From contig JAMPIT010000437.1 of NCBI GenBank assembly GCA_026261815.1, positions 7,568,501 through 7,632,500 on the forward strand: DNA of 64,000 nucleotides, given 5' to 3'. Origin of the DNA: Monarcha castaneiventris obscurior. Its lineage: Eukaryota; Chordata; Aves; Passeriformes; Monarchidae. A program made the position numbers and the translations under genes. Below the pieces are notes generated by a model. The model did no database searches. It was given only the letters and a program-made list of their open reading frames with translations, and was not told the origin of the DNA. The first letter of the stretch is position 1; every line of letters begins with the position of its first letter. Shown piece by piece: positions 38,111 to 49,690 of the stretch.

Positions 38111-39615
38111 TCCTTCTGTTTAAAAACTCTTTGAGTGTTCAACTTTGAAGGGTTATAGGCAACATATGCACAAATGGAAAATATAAGGAAAAATACTAAT
38201 ATAAGCTAAAATCTGATTTTATCTTGGAAATGACCACTCACTCAAAATTAGATCATATATTGGACTGCATTTCTTGACTTAGTTAAGAGTCCTTAAATTG
38301 AACATTAATGTACGTGGAACCATCTTTTCTTATGGAAAAATCACAAACAGAAAAAAGAATGCTATCAGCTGCCTAGATTTTTATTCATTTGCAGAAAGAA
38401 TATTACTCTTAAGATGGAAAATATTAGGTTGTTCAAGAAGCTTAAGATGCTTAAAGGTTCTATGGAAAAAGTAGGCAGCCATCTCACAAATTCAGAAGTT
38501 TGACCAAGTTGCTGCCCCAGAGGTATTCCCTTGGCTACCTTTCCACAGTGGCATCATGTATTCCTGAAATATTTACTTGCTGAGGAGTGTGGGTGTATCT
38601 ACTCATTCAGATTTTCTGAAAAGCAAAAAGCATGGACTTCTTTGTGCACATGTACTTGAAAGGTTGCTACTGATAATGAAGGGGACCAGTGAGCTCCCAC
38701 CCACAGAGGCTTCATAAGGAGCATCAGTAAAATCTTGCAAACAGGGGAGCCTGTACCAAAACTGCTGTGTTTTCTCCCCAATTCTTCTCTTTGCAGTTCT
38801 GCACCACAGACAACACTCTAGAGCAGCTCTGTGTGATTTTCTAAACTAAAAGACATAGTTTTTAGCAAGCTGTCTTGCTGAAATTATCAAAATTGTTGGA
38901 TGGTCTGTAATTACAATTTTCTATCTTCATCAGGTGAATTGCATATTTTTTTCTTCCTTTAAAGGATGCAGATGCTTTGCAAATGACTTCTGAAAAGGAG
39001 TTGTACAAAGAAATCAAGTTAATATCTTGGAAGTCTTGTGTGGATGTGATGCTGAGATGCTGATAAAATTACATAGTTAACAGTGTAGGAAGAAGCACAA
39101 AAAGCCAAGATGTCCCAGAATACAGTTCAACAACCATTAATTTTTATTTCTTTTTTAAAGTGGTAAAGGCAGTGATATGAACAAAAGAGAATGAGAGCTA
39201 TGCTTGTTCATACTCGTCTGATTTTATGCTGGTTGTCCTTGCTTGCTAGAAACAGCTATGGAAAACAAGTAATATTTCTAACTGATTTCTAAGATTTGTT
39301 TGTGACACTAAAATTCTCTGACAAAGGTTTCTCTTCACATTTGGGAAGGAATGAAAGGAGAATTTTGGGAATATTGTAGATCTGGGTCAAGATTTCCTAT
39401 AATTTTGGGGGGTAATTCTTTGTTGCTCTTGTGTGATTTGGAAGAGAAAGGATTTGCTTTTGAATTCAGCATTTTTGCTTCAGACACACATTCATTTCCA
39501 TGTGAAATTTGATAACATGTTCTGCAGGTCAATGAATAATCTGAAATTCTCTTACGAAATCTGCTACTCTAAAAATATTAGTGAACTATTATAAAACAAA
39601 GAGATATCTGTCTCA
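38111..39615. other. Nothing recognised
   Basis: Ordinary AT-rich sequence with short open frames only. Confidence 0.5.
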
Positions 39616-39619
39616 AAGC

Positions 39620-39920
39620 TTATTTATGATTGATTCATAGCCTGAACAGTATGAGTGACGGTGACATTGAATTGTAATCTCGAATTCATTTTAGTTAAAT
39701 TGAGTCCGATAGTTCATCAGTGGCTGCTTTCCTGGTGAAACTTGCTTAGGTTTCTTTTAACTTATTCTACTTTAAAGAGTGGATGACAATTACTTGCTAA
39801 ACCAGATTTGCAACATATTAAGTGAAGAGAAATAACAAGTTTTGTAATTTACAGGGGAATCAGTAATTACTTTTCTCCTGGTCTGAGGCCTGATTAACTT
39901 CCTATGCTATTAATAGTCTT
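39620..39920. promoter_or_regulatory. Candidate CNE
   Basis: CpGs are kept in GAGTGACGGTGAC, ATCTCGAATTC and GAGTCCGATAG within about 75 bases (39652-39712), followed by GTAATTACTT and TGATTAACTT near 39865-39895. No open frame over 60 codons and no repeat. Confidence 0.3.
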
Positions 39921-39931
39921 TTGATAGTTTC

Positions 39932-39965
39932 CATTTTTCTTTCCTTTTTTTTTTAATTTTTTTTT
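39932..39965 (+). repeat. T-rich low-complexity tract
   Basis: Runs of T broken by short CTTTCC and AA interruptions. A simple-sequence feature only. Confidence 0.8.
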
Positions 39966-42395
39966 CAAATTACAAATTTTTCCAAAGCACAGCAAATTGG
40001 AGCAAATTGATCTCTTCATTGAGTTTTATATCCACCCTTCATTTTAAAGACTGAACTTATGTCTGTGTATGTGGAACTAGCAATGGATTCTATTTCATAA
40101 AATATTGTATTGAAAAATGCAAAATCACCTTAAAAAGTTGTTAGATTAAGCATTAATTTTGACACTCTTATTTGCTGTCTTTGGTTCAATAAAGTGATAA
40201 TGTAATTTCCAGATAGTTAGCAATTGCTTAAATAAGAAAATAATTATTTTAAGATTTTTTACTGTTAGATTTTTTTTTTTATACTCACTGGAATTGTTTC
40301 TGTGTGTTATTACGATTTATCAGTAGAGAGCTTTGCGAGATCTCATGCAGTCAAATGTTGAAAAAAAGCCTGGTGAGCCTGGCAGCTGGGAGCATTGATG
40401 CCACACAGTGTCTCTCTATCAGTGGCATCTGGATGTGGGCTTGGCCTCCTTCCGAGGCTGTTGGCTCACTGCACTGCTGCCTATTCAGATATATCTGTAC
40501 TAAAGCATGACAAATTTACATATGTTTTGCATAAAGCTTTCAAGCTATTACTTCTGTGTTTCAGGTTGTTACACTGGAGATTAATCAGAAAACAAAAGTA
40601 TTATACCTAGCAAACTATTATCCACAAAATGTATTTTCATCTCGCTGCATTTTTTTGTAAAATGGGTTGCTTGGGACTTTTGTATTTCTGGTGCAGGAAT
40701 AAATGAAAATGGGGAATTGAAGGACACACAGGTAAAAAAGAAATAATATTTTCCTCAAGCGCAGACTGGATGATATTTCCACCTTCTTTTCATTATTAAA
40801 GGACAAATATTAGATGTATTTAAACTATTATTCAAGTGTTGGGGCTTGTGGAGTTAGTACTCATGTTGTTTTCTCTCTAAGTTCCTCCATATTTCGACTG
40901 TAAAAGAATGGCAAGGAAGTTCATGGGAAGTTGTTTCATATGGGGAGGTTCTCAGGTGACCTAAAATGCCACCCTTTTTTGAAGCCCTTCCCCACAATTG
41001 TCCACATCTGAAAGAAGAGTTCATGTAACAATTCTTGCCTAAAAGCCAGTTCATAAGCAATTAGACCAAGGAATGAAAGCTTTCTTTTCTGATGTTGTTA
41101 GAAAACTTGGAATGGAAAAAGAAAATCGAGTTGGTTGTTGTGGATGCAGGACTGTGAGTCTGGGAGGAGAATCAACAGGCCAGTTCCATGTGTTCAGGGT
41201 TTCCCACTAAAGGTTCAAATGACTGGACTATTTTGTGTGTAGGCAAGGATATATAATATTATTTCCCTCCAGGATATGATATGAGCATTAATTTTTTTGC
41301 CTTTTACTCCTTTCCATGTCTCCTGATGTGCTACATGATACAGGGTAAAGCTTGGCAGCTAGGATATATTTAATGACAATTATTTAATTACTTCTAGCTA
41401 TACCAAGAAGTTGTTCTGAGGAAAATACAGAGCTCTATTTTTCCAACAGACCAAGTACCTAAGATAGCTGAACTGTCTGTGGACAGAGTGATGTATCAGA
41501 TATATCTGACCAAAAATTAGATTCTTTCACATGCACAGGGGAAACTCTGAAATCATTACTTGTGACTTGTTTCTCTTTTTTTGGCCCAGTAAAGAACTTG
41601 GTAGAGGAAGACTGTCGTTATATCATGTTTAGAGTTTGAGAATAACGTTGGTTTGCTGGCAAAATCTACAGTTACTGGCTTGTCTGAGTCTGTGTTCATG
41701 TCTCTTCACTTTCTAATACATGTCTTTTTGCACAAGAATATATATTTTACCTAATCAGCATATCTGTAACCATGCACAAAGATGAAAAGTGTGGTTTATG
41801 CTATCCAAAGAGTATCCTGATATAGCTCTGGTTGTATCTGGGAATTGATTAAATACTACTGGGCTGAGCATAGAGCAATCACACGAATGGGTAACTTTTA
41901 TGCCCCATTGTAACAGGAATTTTTTAAGTCTAAATTAATGAGAATGAAGTTGTCCTTCAGAAGAAATTCGTGCCTCTTTGATGGTAAAATAAAAGAAATA
42001 CTGATTTCCCACAGCAGTCAGGTGTGTGTCATAACCACTGACATAAGAAACAAAACTGAGTTGACTCTTAGAATTACCAGCTTTGAAAATGTAGCTCCAA
42101 AAATACATATACAATATTTGTTTTTATCTCTGTAGCCTTATATATGGGTATATTTAAATTCCTTGAAAGAATATTTGGGAGTGTTGCCATGAGCTGGACA
42201 TGGAACAAAGTGTTTGTGACTATTCTAAATTTGTCTGCAGTTGTGAACTCTGTGAGGTCATCTTGTCAAAACATCATTTTGAACTCTGAAATAAAGAGAA
42301 GAGAAACAAACATACTGGATTAAAACACACTTCCAGTGTTGTCAGATAATTACCAAAAAGAAAGTGCCTACACTGGAAATATCAATAACTGTAAT
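39966..42395. other. Mostly empty
   Basis: A slightly motif-rich, CpG-containing patch lies at about 40310-40500 (TTTGCGAGATCTC, CTTCCGAGG), overlapped by two plus-strand frames of 68 and 71 codons in different frames. The rest is AT-rich with nothing recognised. Confidence 0.45.
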
Positions 42396-42498
42396 GTGTG
42401 AGATTTGTTAAAACACACAAACTCGCTCTCCGCTGACTGTCACTAATATTTATTCGTCCGGTGACTGTTAATCACACCAAGTTTACAGTCCCATGTAG

Positions 42499-42513
42499 CA
42501 CCTGTCACAGGTG
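42499..42513. promoter_or_regulatory. Palindromic double E-box
   Basis: CACCTGTCACAGGTG is a perfect inverted repeat of 7-base arms around one central base. Each arm is a CACCTG/CAGGTG E-box, the class bound by ZEB and SNAI zinc-finger repressors and some bHLH factors, and the centre CTGTCA also fits a TALE homeodomain site. Confidence 0.5.
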
Positions 42514-42639
42514 TTGATCATTAATCAGCTATTACAGCAGTTTATTCTGCTGCTGACAACTTGCAATTTTCTACTGATTCAGCTAGTTTGTCAGGTGGGA
42601 ATTATGGCATAGCACATGTGACAAAACACATCACACATT

Positions 42640-42747
42640 TCTCTCTCTCTCTCCTCTCTCTCTCCCCCCTTCTTTTTTTTTCCCCCTTTTTTTTTTTTTT
42701 TTTTAATTTTCAGGCTTCTCTCTCTTCCTCTCTCTCCCCCTTTTTAG
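42640..42747 (+). repeat. Polypyrimidine tract with splice-acceptor-like end
   Basis: About 100 bases are almost only C and T on the plus strand (CT repeats, then C and T runs). The middle reads as a long T tract followed by AATTTTCAG ending at 42712, formally a strong 3' splice-site context. An 71-codon plus frame over it is a composition product. Confidence 0.85.
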
Positions 42748-42842
42748 ACAAACAATATCTGGGAACTCAGAAGTAATAAGGCGGAATGTATAATTAATTA
42801 CCCAGCTTGCTCTAATTAGGGATGAATAAGTTGTGTCCCTCT

Positions 42843-42864
42843 CATCATCACAAATGTGGTGATG
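42843..42864. other. Small inverted repeat
   Basis: CATCATCAC (42843-42851) and GTGGTGATG (42856-42864) form 9-base arms with one non-Watson-Crick (G-T type) pair around the loop AAAT. It could be a hairpin or a pair of inverted binding sites. Confidence 0.6.
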
Positions 42865-43073
42865 GGTAATACCAGTTTATGCTGTATTAACTGCAAATAT
42901 GCAATCCTTCTGAGAGCACTTTTGTTGATGAATTTGATGAATGTGACAATAATTAGCAGAGACAGATGAGAGCTAAATTACTACTGACAATGTAATGCTA
43001 TCCCGCTCGAGGGTCTGAGAACGTGGCAGGCTAACATGGCAGGGACCGGGGCCTCGTTTCTAATTAATAGTCG

Positions 43074-43134
43074 TCTTTTTTTTTTCTTTTTTTTTTCCTT
43101 CTTTTTTTTTGCCAGTGGGAAAAAAAAAAAAAAA
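43074..43134. repeat. T tract facing an A tract
   Basis: A T-rich tract (43074-43110, with a few C) is followed by GCCAGTGGG and then 15 A (43120-43134). The T9 at 43102-43110 can pair with the A run around a 9-base loop. The low-complexity pair sits between constrained-looking flanks. Confidence 0.8.
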
Positions 43135-43439
43135 GGAACGGTAATTGTTTTCGTCAAAGGCTGCAGGGAGTTATCAGGGTAATAAAGTTAATTAGCAGAA
43201 CAAACATCCTTTCACTGCCTTACCAGATTGAGGAAAAGAGGGTAATTCAAACTGCAGAAAGATATGACTAGATGAGATGATAAGGAGAAAAATTTTACAC
43301 AGGAGGCTAACAGAGAAGAATCAATTTTTTTCTTCATTTCTTTTGGCTTAGTCCAAGGAAAGGAATTATACATTCTCTTCTTTCAGCTCATAAAGTTGCT
43401 TATGTAGAAAACTTTATTGTTATGATTTCTGCAATGGAT

Positions 43440-43870
43440 GGGAAATGAAGTTAAGAAATATCGTATTACATTGTTCCATTTCTTCAGGCCCTTCCAAATA
43501 GCCATTGTTTTGTTACATTATGTGCAATTTCCTTTTTATTAAAGTGACTTTTCCTAATATCCACGGCACTATATTGATCCCGTAATGTTCTTCAAAAAGA
43601 AACCTGTTTTTACTTCGTCTCCAGGTCTTCAATGGACCCATTGAGTGTGGCCATTGTACGAGGTTCTGAAGTAGCTAGCTTAGAGTTTGAATTAGTTGAT
43701 GGATTTCTTTGAGCAGCATTTCTTTTACTATCCTCTAGTGTAAGTATGAAAAGAAAGTCCTTGTTCCTGCCAGCGTTAATGCATGTGACCAGCTTTATGC
43801 ATGAGTAGTCCTATTACATTTGCCTCCATTCACTTACTTGCACACGTAGGCAGGGCCAAGGTCCAAAAGG
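43440..43870. promoter_or_regulatory. Candidate CNE next to the main block
   Basis: CpG-retaining pieces include AATATCGTATTAC, ATCCACGGCAC, GATCCCGTAATG, ACTTCGTCTCC and TGTACGAGG (43459-43665), followed by CCAGCGTTAATGCATGTGACC near 43771. No frame over 60 codons and no repeat. It may belong to the same regulatory array as 42400-43270. Confidence 0.38.
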
Positions 43871-43895
43871 AGAGAGCCTTTCAAAAGTAGTAACA

Positions 43896-44243
43896 TTGAG
43901 GGGTTTAGGTTACTTAGGATGGCAGTTCTTATTCTCATATATTTTCACTGATGTTACCATTGCTCTTGCAAGATTTTTGGCCAACCTCCATGACAAGGCT
44001 GACATTCTACTGTACTATGTTATCACATCTTATCTGTACAGAGGGTCTTGCAGAAGTCCAGAAAGTTCTGTAAACCCAGAGGGATCTGTCAAAGTGAAAA
44101 TATGTTTACACGAAGAGATATTGGAAAAAATACTGGAAATATCAAATCAGGCTATGTTAGCTGTTTTGAGATGTCTGACCACATTACAGGCAAAGCAGTC
44201 TCCTGTCCAAGGAGACAAAAGCAATCTGCAAAAGAAAAATTAA
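43896..44243 (+). other. 115-codon open frame, not a supported gene
   Basis: A plus-strand ATG-to-stop frame of 115 codons has a hydrophobic first half and a mixed polar second half; no domain or homologue recognised. An overlapping 68-codon frame in another register (44048-44254) reads equally openly. There is no promoter, splice or codon-bias support. Treat as probably chance. Confidence 0.15.
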
Positions 44244-44250
44244 AGGGTAA

Positions 44251-47200
44251 GTAGTGACTGAAGCCCAGCTAACATCCTGTAAGTTTATATCCTGGGTTGC
44301 CCACTGGTACATTGTTCTGCTGTCTGTGCCCTTGCCTAAAGCTACCGTCTTTTCCTCTTGAGCCATAGTGAAATCACCTCAGACAGAGAGCATTGGTCTC
44401 CTCCTGGCTCAGGCTGGGGGTCCATGTAGGGACTCTGGGCTGCAGGGAGCTGCAGGGCTCTTTCTCCCAAAGAGAAGGAGCCTCTTCTGTCTTAGACTAG
44501 ACAACACTGAAACAGGATCCCAAACTGGGGGTGACCCAGGTCTGCTATTTTGGTACATGTGATGTCCAGAGCAAACCCAATGCAATGACAGCTCTGTATT
44601 TCCACTGCCGAGCAGCCTCTTCCTTCAACAAAGCTGAATGACCCAGAGATTAGGGAAACTTCTGTTGAAATTTAGTTCTTTTGAGTATTCCTGTGTGACT
44701 GCACCTAAATTCCTAAAAGGTTGACCTTTGAAGAAAGTGTTCCATGAAATTTTCTCATAACTGAAGAAGACTCAACTTCTATAATCAGTAACTGTCTCTT
44801 CTATGCCACTTCCTGTCTCTCAGGCTGACCTGAGCCAACCTTTTCTCAGTCATTACAGTCTTTGCCCTTCTACCTCTGTGTGCTCATCTCTCGCTTGTTT
44901 TAACAACTCTTTTTTTTTCCCATTCTGGCAGCTCCCAGGCAGTAACCTGTGCCATGTCAACGGTGTTGGAAAATGCAGTTATTGTCATTAGAACAGCAAA
45001 TCAGTTCCATTTTTAATCATATTGGTAACACTTTCTATATTTGTTAAAAGAACTTCTGAAGAGGGGATAATATATAGAACAGAGATTAGATAATGTTTTT
45101 TCATGGTTTGTTAAGCATGTGCTGGATACTGCAAAGGGCTGCATATTTAAGTAGGTGCAGGACTGGAATACTGGGACTCTGTCAGAGTGGATGAAGCAGC
45201 AAATATGGAGCTGCTCAAGATCAGATGCTTTTTCACTGTCCTGTTCTTCATTTACAGTCTGTGCAGACAAAAGTCCCCATCAGGAGGTAAATGAAACAAG
45301 CTGCGAGCAAAGTACAACCAAAAAAACTGTGTATTAATCTCCTTTGATAATTCTTCACTGTAAACATAATTAATTTATTAATATAAAGCTGTAGACTTGT
45401 GAATTCCATATGTTTGCCTTCTATCTTCAAACCCTAAATGGTCAGTGGAGAAAAATCTAGAACCCAAATGGCCAGAGTATTTTATGGTTTTGCAGCTTAA
45501 GGCTGACTTTGACATTATCTAAGCAATTTTGAATGTTCTGTTTGCAGAAGACTTCTGTTTCTGTCAGGGAGTTCTGTTACTGCAGGATCAATGCTAAATG
45601 CACTATTGAGAGCAGTGCCAAAATACTGTAGTGAGCACTATGTTCGTTTTTAGCTTCTTCCTCAGTGAGGGACACATCAGCACTTAACCTGAAGTCTTAC
45701 CTGGCTTTGCAAAACCACTTTGACATCATCCAGCTGTTGTGCCTGTCTCTGAAACCCTCCACAGCTTCGTCCTACACCACCCTGAAGCCTTCTGTCCATG
45801 TGCTGAGCCCTGTGTGACTGTGGCCTGCCCTTTTTACCTGCTGGTGCCCAATCAAATCCAGCTTTCCCTCTATAGCACAGTGTGCAGTTTCTTCTCTCCA
45901 GTCTCTACATGCAATACTATTTTCCTGATACCATGTGAAGAGTCCCTTCCTCCTCTGCAATCGTGCTTCTTCCTTCAAAGATCAGAGAAACAGAAGGAAT
46001 ATGGGTTTAATCTAACATGATTATCCAAATAGTCAGCCACCACCTCAAGCACTCGGTGTATACAGTCTCTTTCTTTTCAATATTCCCACATTTTCCATTA
46101 TAATGACCTGGGGAAAGGGACCATGTGCTTTTCTTATTGAAAAGTGCCCAGAGAGCACCTCTGTGTGAGCCAGCAGGTCAGCAATAACTGAGAGAATATT
46201 TTAGCTCAGTAGAATTTTTCATTTGAGAGTGGCAAAATGCTCTGTTATTTCATTCTTGTTTTTCTTCTCTGGCTACCACACTTGACACTAACTGATTTTC
46301 TGCATGAAAAGGGATAAAAGAAACCATCCTGCCTAAATCATCTTGGTATTATGGAGTTCAGTGGTTACTGTATCTGCACCTTTTTCACCTGGCTCATGAA
46401 GGGAGCATCTTATCATGTTTATTGATCAGGGTGCTTCGTAGCCATGGATGAACTGAGTTTTCACTTTTAAAATCAGGTGTATATTAAAAATGTGAGGAAG
46501 TTGAAAGTGCCTCAAAATGTAATAATCCATTATTTCTCAATAGAGTCTTTAATTGGAAAAGAGGGCCTAGAAATTAGCTGAATGTACTTTAATTATGAAC
46601 CTTACCTTTATTAGTAGTTTTGGAGGTATATTTACCACCACTAAAACCTTGTTTTGTGCATTTTTGACAGTTTATTCCAGTGAATAGGGTTTGTCCACAG
46701 GGTGTAGAGGATTGCTGTCAATCTTAGCTCAGATGAACATAAGATTACAGTCAAACAACTCTTAAGGACTCAAATATATTTTTAGTGATAAAATTATTTA
46801 AATGTTCTTTTGTGCAGCAGAGGCTTTGCAGTGCAGTCTAATGAAATTGCAGCACTGCCTAAAATCATTTAAAATTGCATGCAAACAAATATTTGTACAC
46901 AAGGTGGTGATGTTAGCAACCAGCTTCTTTTTATTGACAGCCCACAATAAATAACAACATATTGTTTGGGCTCTGAGGTGTCTTCAGCTAACTTTAGATA
47001 CTTATACAAGGACAGATCTGATATATCAGCTAAAAAACTGTGGAATGGTCTCAAGGTATCAATGAAAAAAATAACTGTGGAATATCTTAAAAAATGTCTT
47101 CGTATCTTACAGGGTTTCTCATTTTCTTATGACATAATTGCACCATGAGAATCATATAGAACTTCAAATATAATGATGATAAAGGCAACATGTATCAGAA

Positions 47201-47530
47201 AAGTAGCTAGTGCAACCTTTTATTAAAGACATCTTTCATATTTAAAATATTTCTCACTCTACAACTAACTGGTTTAAAAATAGCAGCAGTTAAGACTGGC
47301 TGGGAAGAAAGGAAAGTCTCTTTTTAAACTGACATAAAACAAGGATAGAGCTAAAACCAAGGAAAGGGGTAATAAATAATGACAACAGATGTTTGTAAAC
47401 CTTTTGCTCTTGTGTTCACTGTTTCCATGTGTTTTCTTGTCTTGATGTGCTGTCAGCCTCCCCTCACCTGGGACTAGTGATATCTTATCAAAGCCTAAGC
47501 AGTTCCTCTTCACAACAGGCAGATAATAGT
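44251..47530. other. Mostly empty, two GC-richer patches
   Basis: GC-richer patches lie at about 44370-44560 and 45740-45990; the second carries opposite-strand frames of 93 and 68 codons with no signature. The rest is AT-rich with short frames only and no repeat recognised. Confidence 0.5.
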
Positions 47531-47534
47531 GCCT

Positions 47535-47800
47535 TTCAATTTATCATACGAGAAGTCTAAAAGAACCATGGGAACGATTGGTCAGGTGACAGCTTGATGG
47601 ACAGTTTGACAGCCCTTAGAGCATCATGGGGAATGGTTGTCACCTGATTTTTCAGAGCAACTGGGGAGATAACCTTCAGCATGACAGGAAAAACAAAAAT
47701 CTGAATATTTGTGTGGGGTTTGCTAACAGCCGTAATGCTCACTTAAGTGATAATGCGAGTGAATTTAGATTACTTGAAATGGAGTTATCTGAGCTGGGAT
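47535..47800. promoter_or_regulatory. Candidate CNE with inverted E-box/TALE sites
   Basis: An exact 10-base inverted repeat, TCAGGTGACA at 47582-47591 and TGTCACCTGA at 47638-47647, places two E-boxes (CAGGTG) joined to TGACA half-sites in mirror orientation 56 bases apart. A further TTGACAGCCC lies between them near 47606. Downstream, CCGTAATG, CACTTAAGTGATAATGCGAG (CACTTAAGTG is a 10-base palindrome of the NKX2 type) and TTAGATTACTTG fit homeodomain sites. Overlapping opposite-strand 60-codon frames are not protein-like. Confidence 0.42.
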
Positions 47801-49425
47801 CTGTTTAGCCTGTAAGTGTTTTTGACATCTTTAGCTGCTTTTCGACACTTTTACTGAGTGTAATTCTTCAAATAGAGGTAATGTAAGGAGTGCAGGTGGA
47901 TTGTTTGGTTTTTGTTTGGTCAGACTCTCTACACAACACATGTATTGTCTCCTAAATGAAATTGGAAGAACAGATCTCCTAAAAAATTTTTCTTCCTGCT
48001 TTATACCTTATTGTCCTGACTACCCAAAAATTATTCCTTGCTCACTATGAAATACACTATATTAGAGTGAACCAGACAGATGTTTGCACCTGAAATCACC
48101 CTTATAATTGCCACTGCTGTGGACTCCTGCTGAGATTCACAAACAGGTCAAATATTGACATGAAAAAGACCATATCCTACTCTTAGGTCAAGACTGAGGC
48201 TTCTGAAAATGCTGCTATTGCTGCCATCCCCGTTTTACTGCTGTGGGTAAATTCAAGATGCAGTTTTCTAGGTAGTGTAGTTCTGGTACTTCTCAGAAAC
48301 ACTGAAAATAAAAAAAAAATCTTAAAAAATAAGATCACAACTGTAGGTTTTGAAGGAGAAACTGTGTGGCAAAAATGGTTAAGCATTTATTTTTTAGCTC
48401 CAAAACCTAGATACATGTTGCATCTGTGATTCATTAAGTCACTGTAGAGATCTCACCTCCAAGAGGAAGAGAGGAAGTTGATGTGATGGGGGGACTCCAC
48501 TCGGAAGAAGCCTTGCAATTAAGCTGATCATTGCAATCAGGAGAACGTGTGCTGGAAACCATTTCTGTACTTTGAAACTACACAGAGAATCTGAGCAAGT
48601 TGTGGAGTATTCTCAGCTTTCTTTTTCTGTTCCTGATTCTTCCTTTATCAGTCTAACCAAAATGCCATAACATTCTCATTCTGTATCAGTGATGTCCAAA
48701 CCACCTTCAAGCACTCTTGTGTTTGCAGTCTTGTGTTTCCCTGCTGTCAATGTCCTTAGGTTTTGAGTCTCCAAGGTTTTCTTGCAGCTCTTTTTTTCCC
48801 TGTTTATCTCCATTTTCTCTGTTGCATGTTTCGACAACAAATACAACTCCTTCTGACTGCAGAACCTTGTTCTATGAAATTTTCAGCTAACATCATATCC
48901 TGCCTTATTTCCACTTCAGAGTCCCTCTTTTGAAACACGCTTCAGTGCTTTCTCTAATGAAGTTTGTAAACCACATATTTCTTGCACAAGAAGTTGTAGT
49001 GGCAATACTGTTATTCACCCTCTCTCCCCTGCTGAGGGACAGACTGTAGAGACACATATTTATGATCGCTGGCTGGCACAGAATAACACATAAATTAAGT
49101 AAATAAGAGGGCCCTTTCTTCAGCATTAAATTGATTCTCTCTTTCCAGAGACAAATTTTAATGCATTGTTAAAAGTTTTAACAAGCTGCAGACACTGTCA
49201 GAGTTCTGCCATTAGAAATTTCAACATTTCATTGAGAGCATATTTAGTATTTATCATGTTACATAGAATATATTCCTAGTTATAATTTAAACAATGTTGC
49301 CCAAATAATTTTTCATATTTTCTATTATAACTATCAGTATTATAACTATCAGTAAAATTTATATATTCCATGATCCGAAGCCTGTTAATTTTGGGGATTG
49401 CAGTTTTAAAATAATAGTTTAGAAT
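47801..49425. other. Nothing recognised
   Basis: Ordinary AT-rich sequence. Includes the tandem duplication at 49323-49352. Confidence 0.5.
49323..49352. repeat. Perfect 15-bp tandem duplication
   Basis: TATTATAACTATCAG occurs twice, head to tail, at 49323-49337 and 49338-49352. Confidence 0.95.
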
Positions 49426-49429
49426 GCAA

Positions 49430-49690
49430 GCATGCACAATGTGTCTCCACACACGTCCCACTCTATGCTGACTGAATATCAGCAGAGCAAGGTCCAAGTT
49501 AATTGCAGGCTGGTGGTGCCTGTGGATGTCCACGGCACTCAAGGACACAGTGGCTTTGGGCAGGCCATGGCAGATGGTGTGTTTGGATGTGGGTTTTTCC
49601 AGATGAAGGTAGAGAAATCTCTCTTTAGGCTTTCACAGCTTGCCATGTAAATACTATTGTTCCGGTCAGCTCTGATTTATATCCAAGGCT
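49430..49690. promoter_or_regulatory. Candidate CNE
   Basis: Balanced-composition, non-repetitive sequence keeps CpGs at ACACGTCCC (a CACGT core), GTCCACGGC and TTCCGGTC, and has AAGTTAATTGCAGG near 49496. A 72-codon plus frame (49432-49650) and part of a 90-codon minus frame (49276-49548) run through it; the translations show no domain. A short ancient exon cannot be excluded but is not supported. Confidence 0.28.

Larger units (their letters stand above)
42400..43270. promoter_or_regulatory. Strongest candidate CNE block of the window
   Basis: About 870 bases have a motif density unlike the surroundings. Thirteen CpGs remain between about 42420 and 43165 (for example CTCGCTCTCCGC, ATTCGTCCGG, CCCGCTCGAGG, ACCGGGG). 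Homeodomain cores are frequent: TAATTAATTAC at 42791-42801, CTAATTAGG at 42812-42820, TAATTAATAG at 43061-43070, and an exact 11-base repeat TAATTAGCAGA at 42950-42960 and 43189-43199. E-boxes and TGTCA sites cluster near 42495-42600. Two low-complexity tracts (42640-42747 and 43074-43134) interrupt the block, so it may be three constrained cores. No coding frame explains it. Established knowledge: such clusters usually act as enhancers of distant developmental regulators. The target gene is not identifiable here. Confidence 0.5.

Noticed and set aside
46201..46260. TTAGCTCAGTAGA, similar to a tRNA A box
   Set aside because: No B box (GGTTCGANNCC) follows at tRNA distance and no cloverleaf can be drawn.
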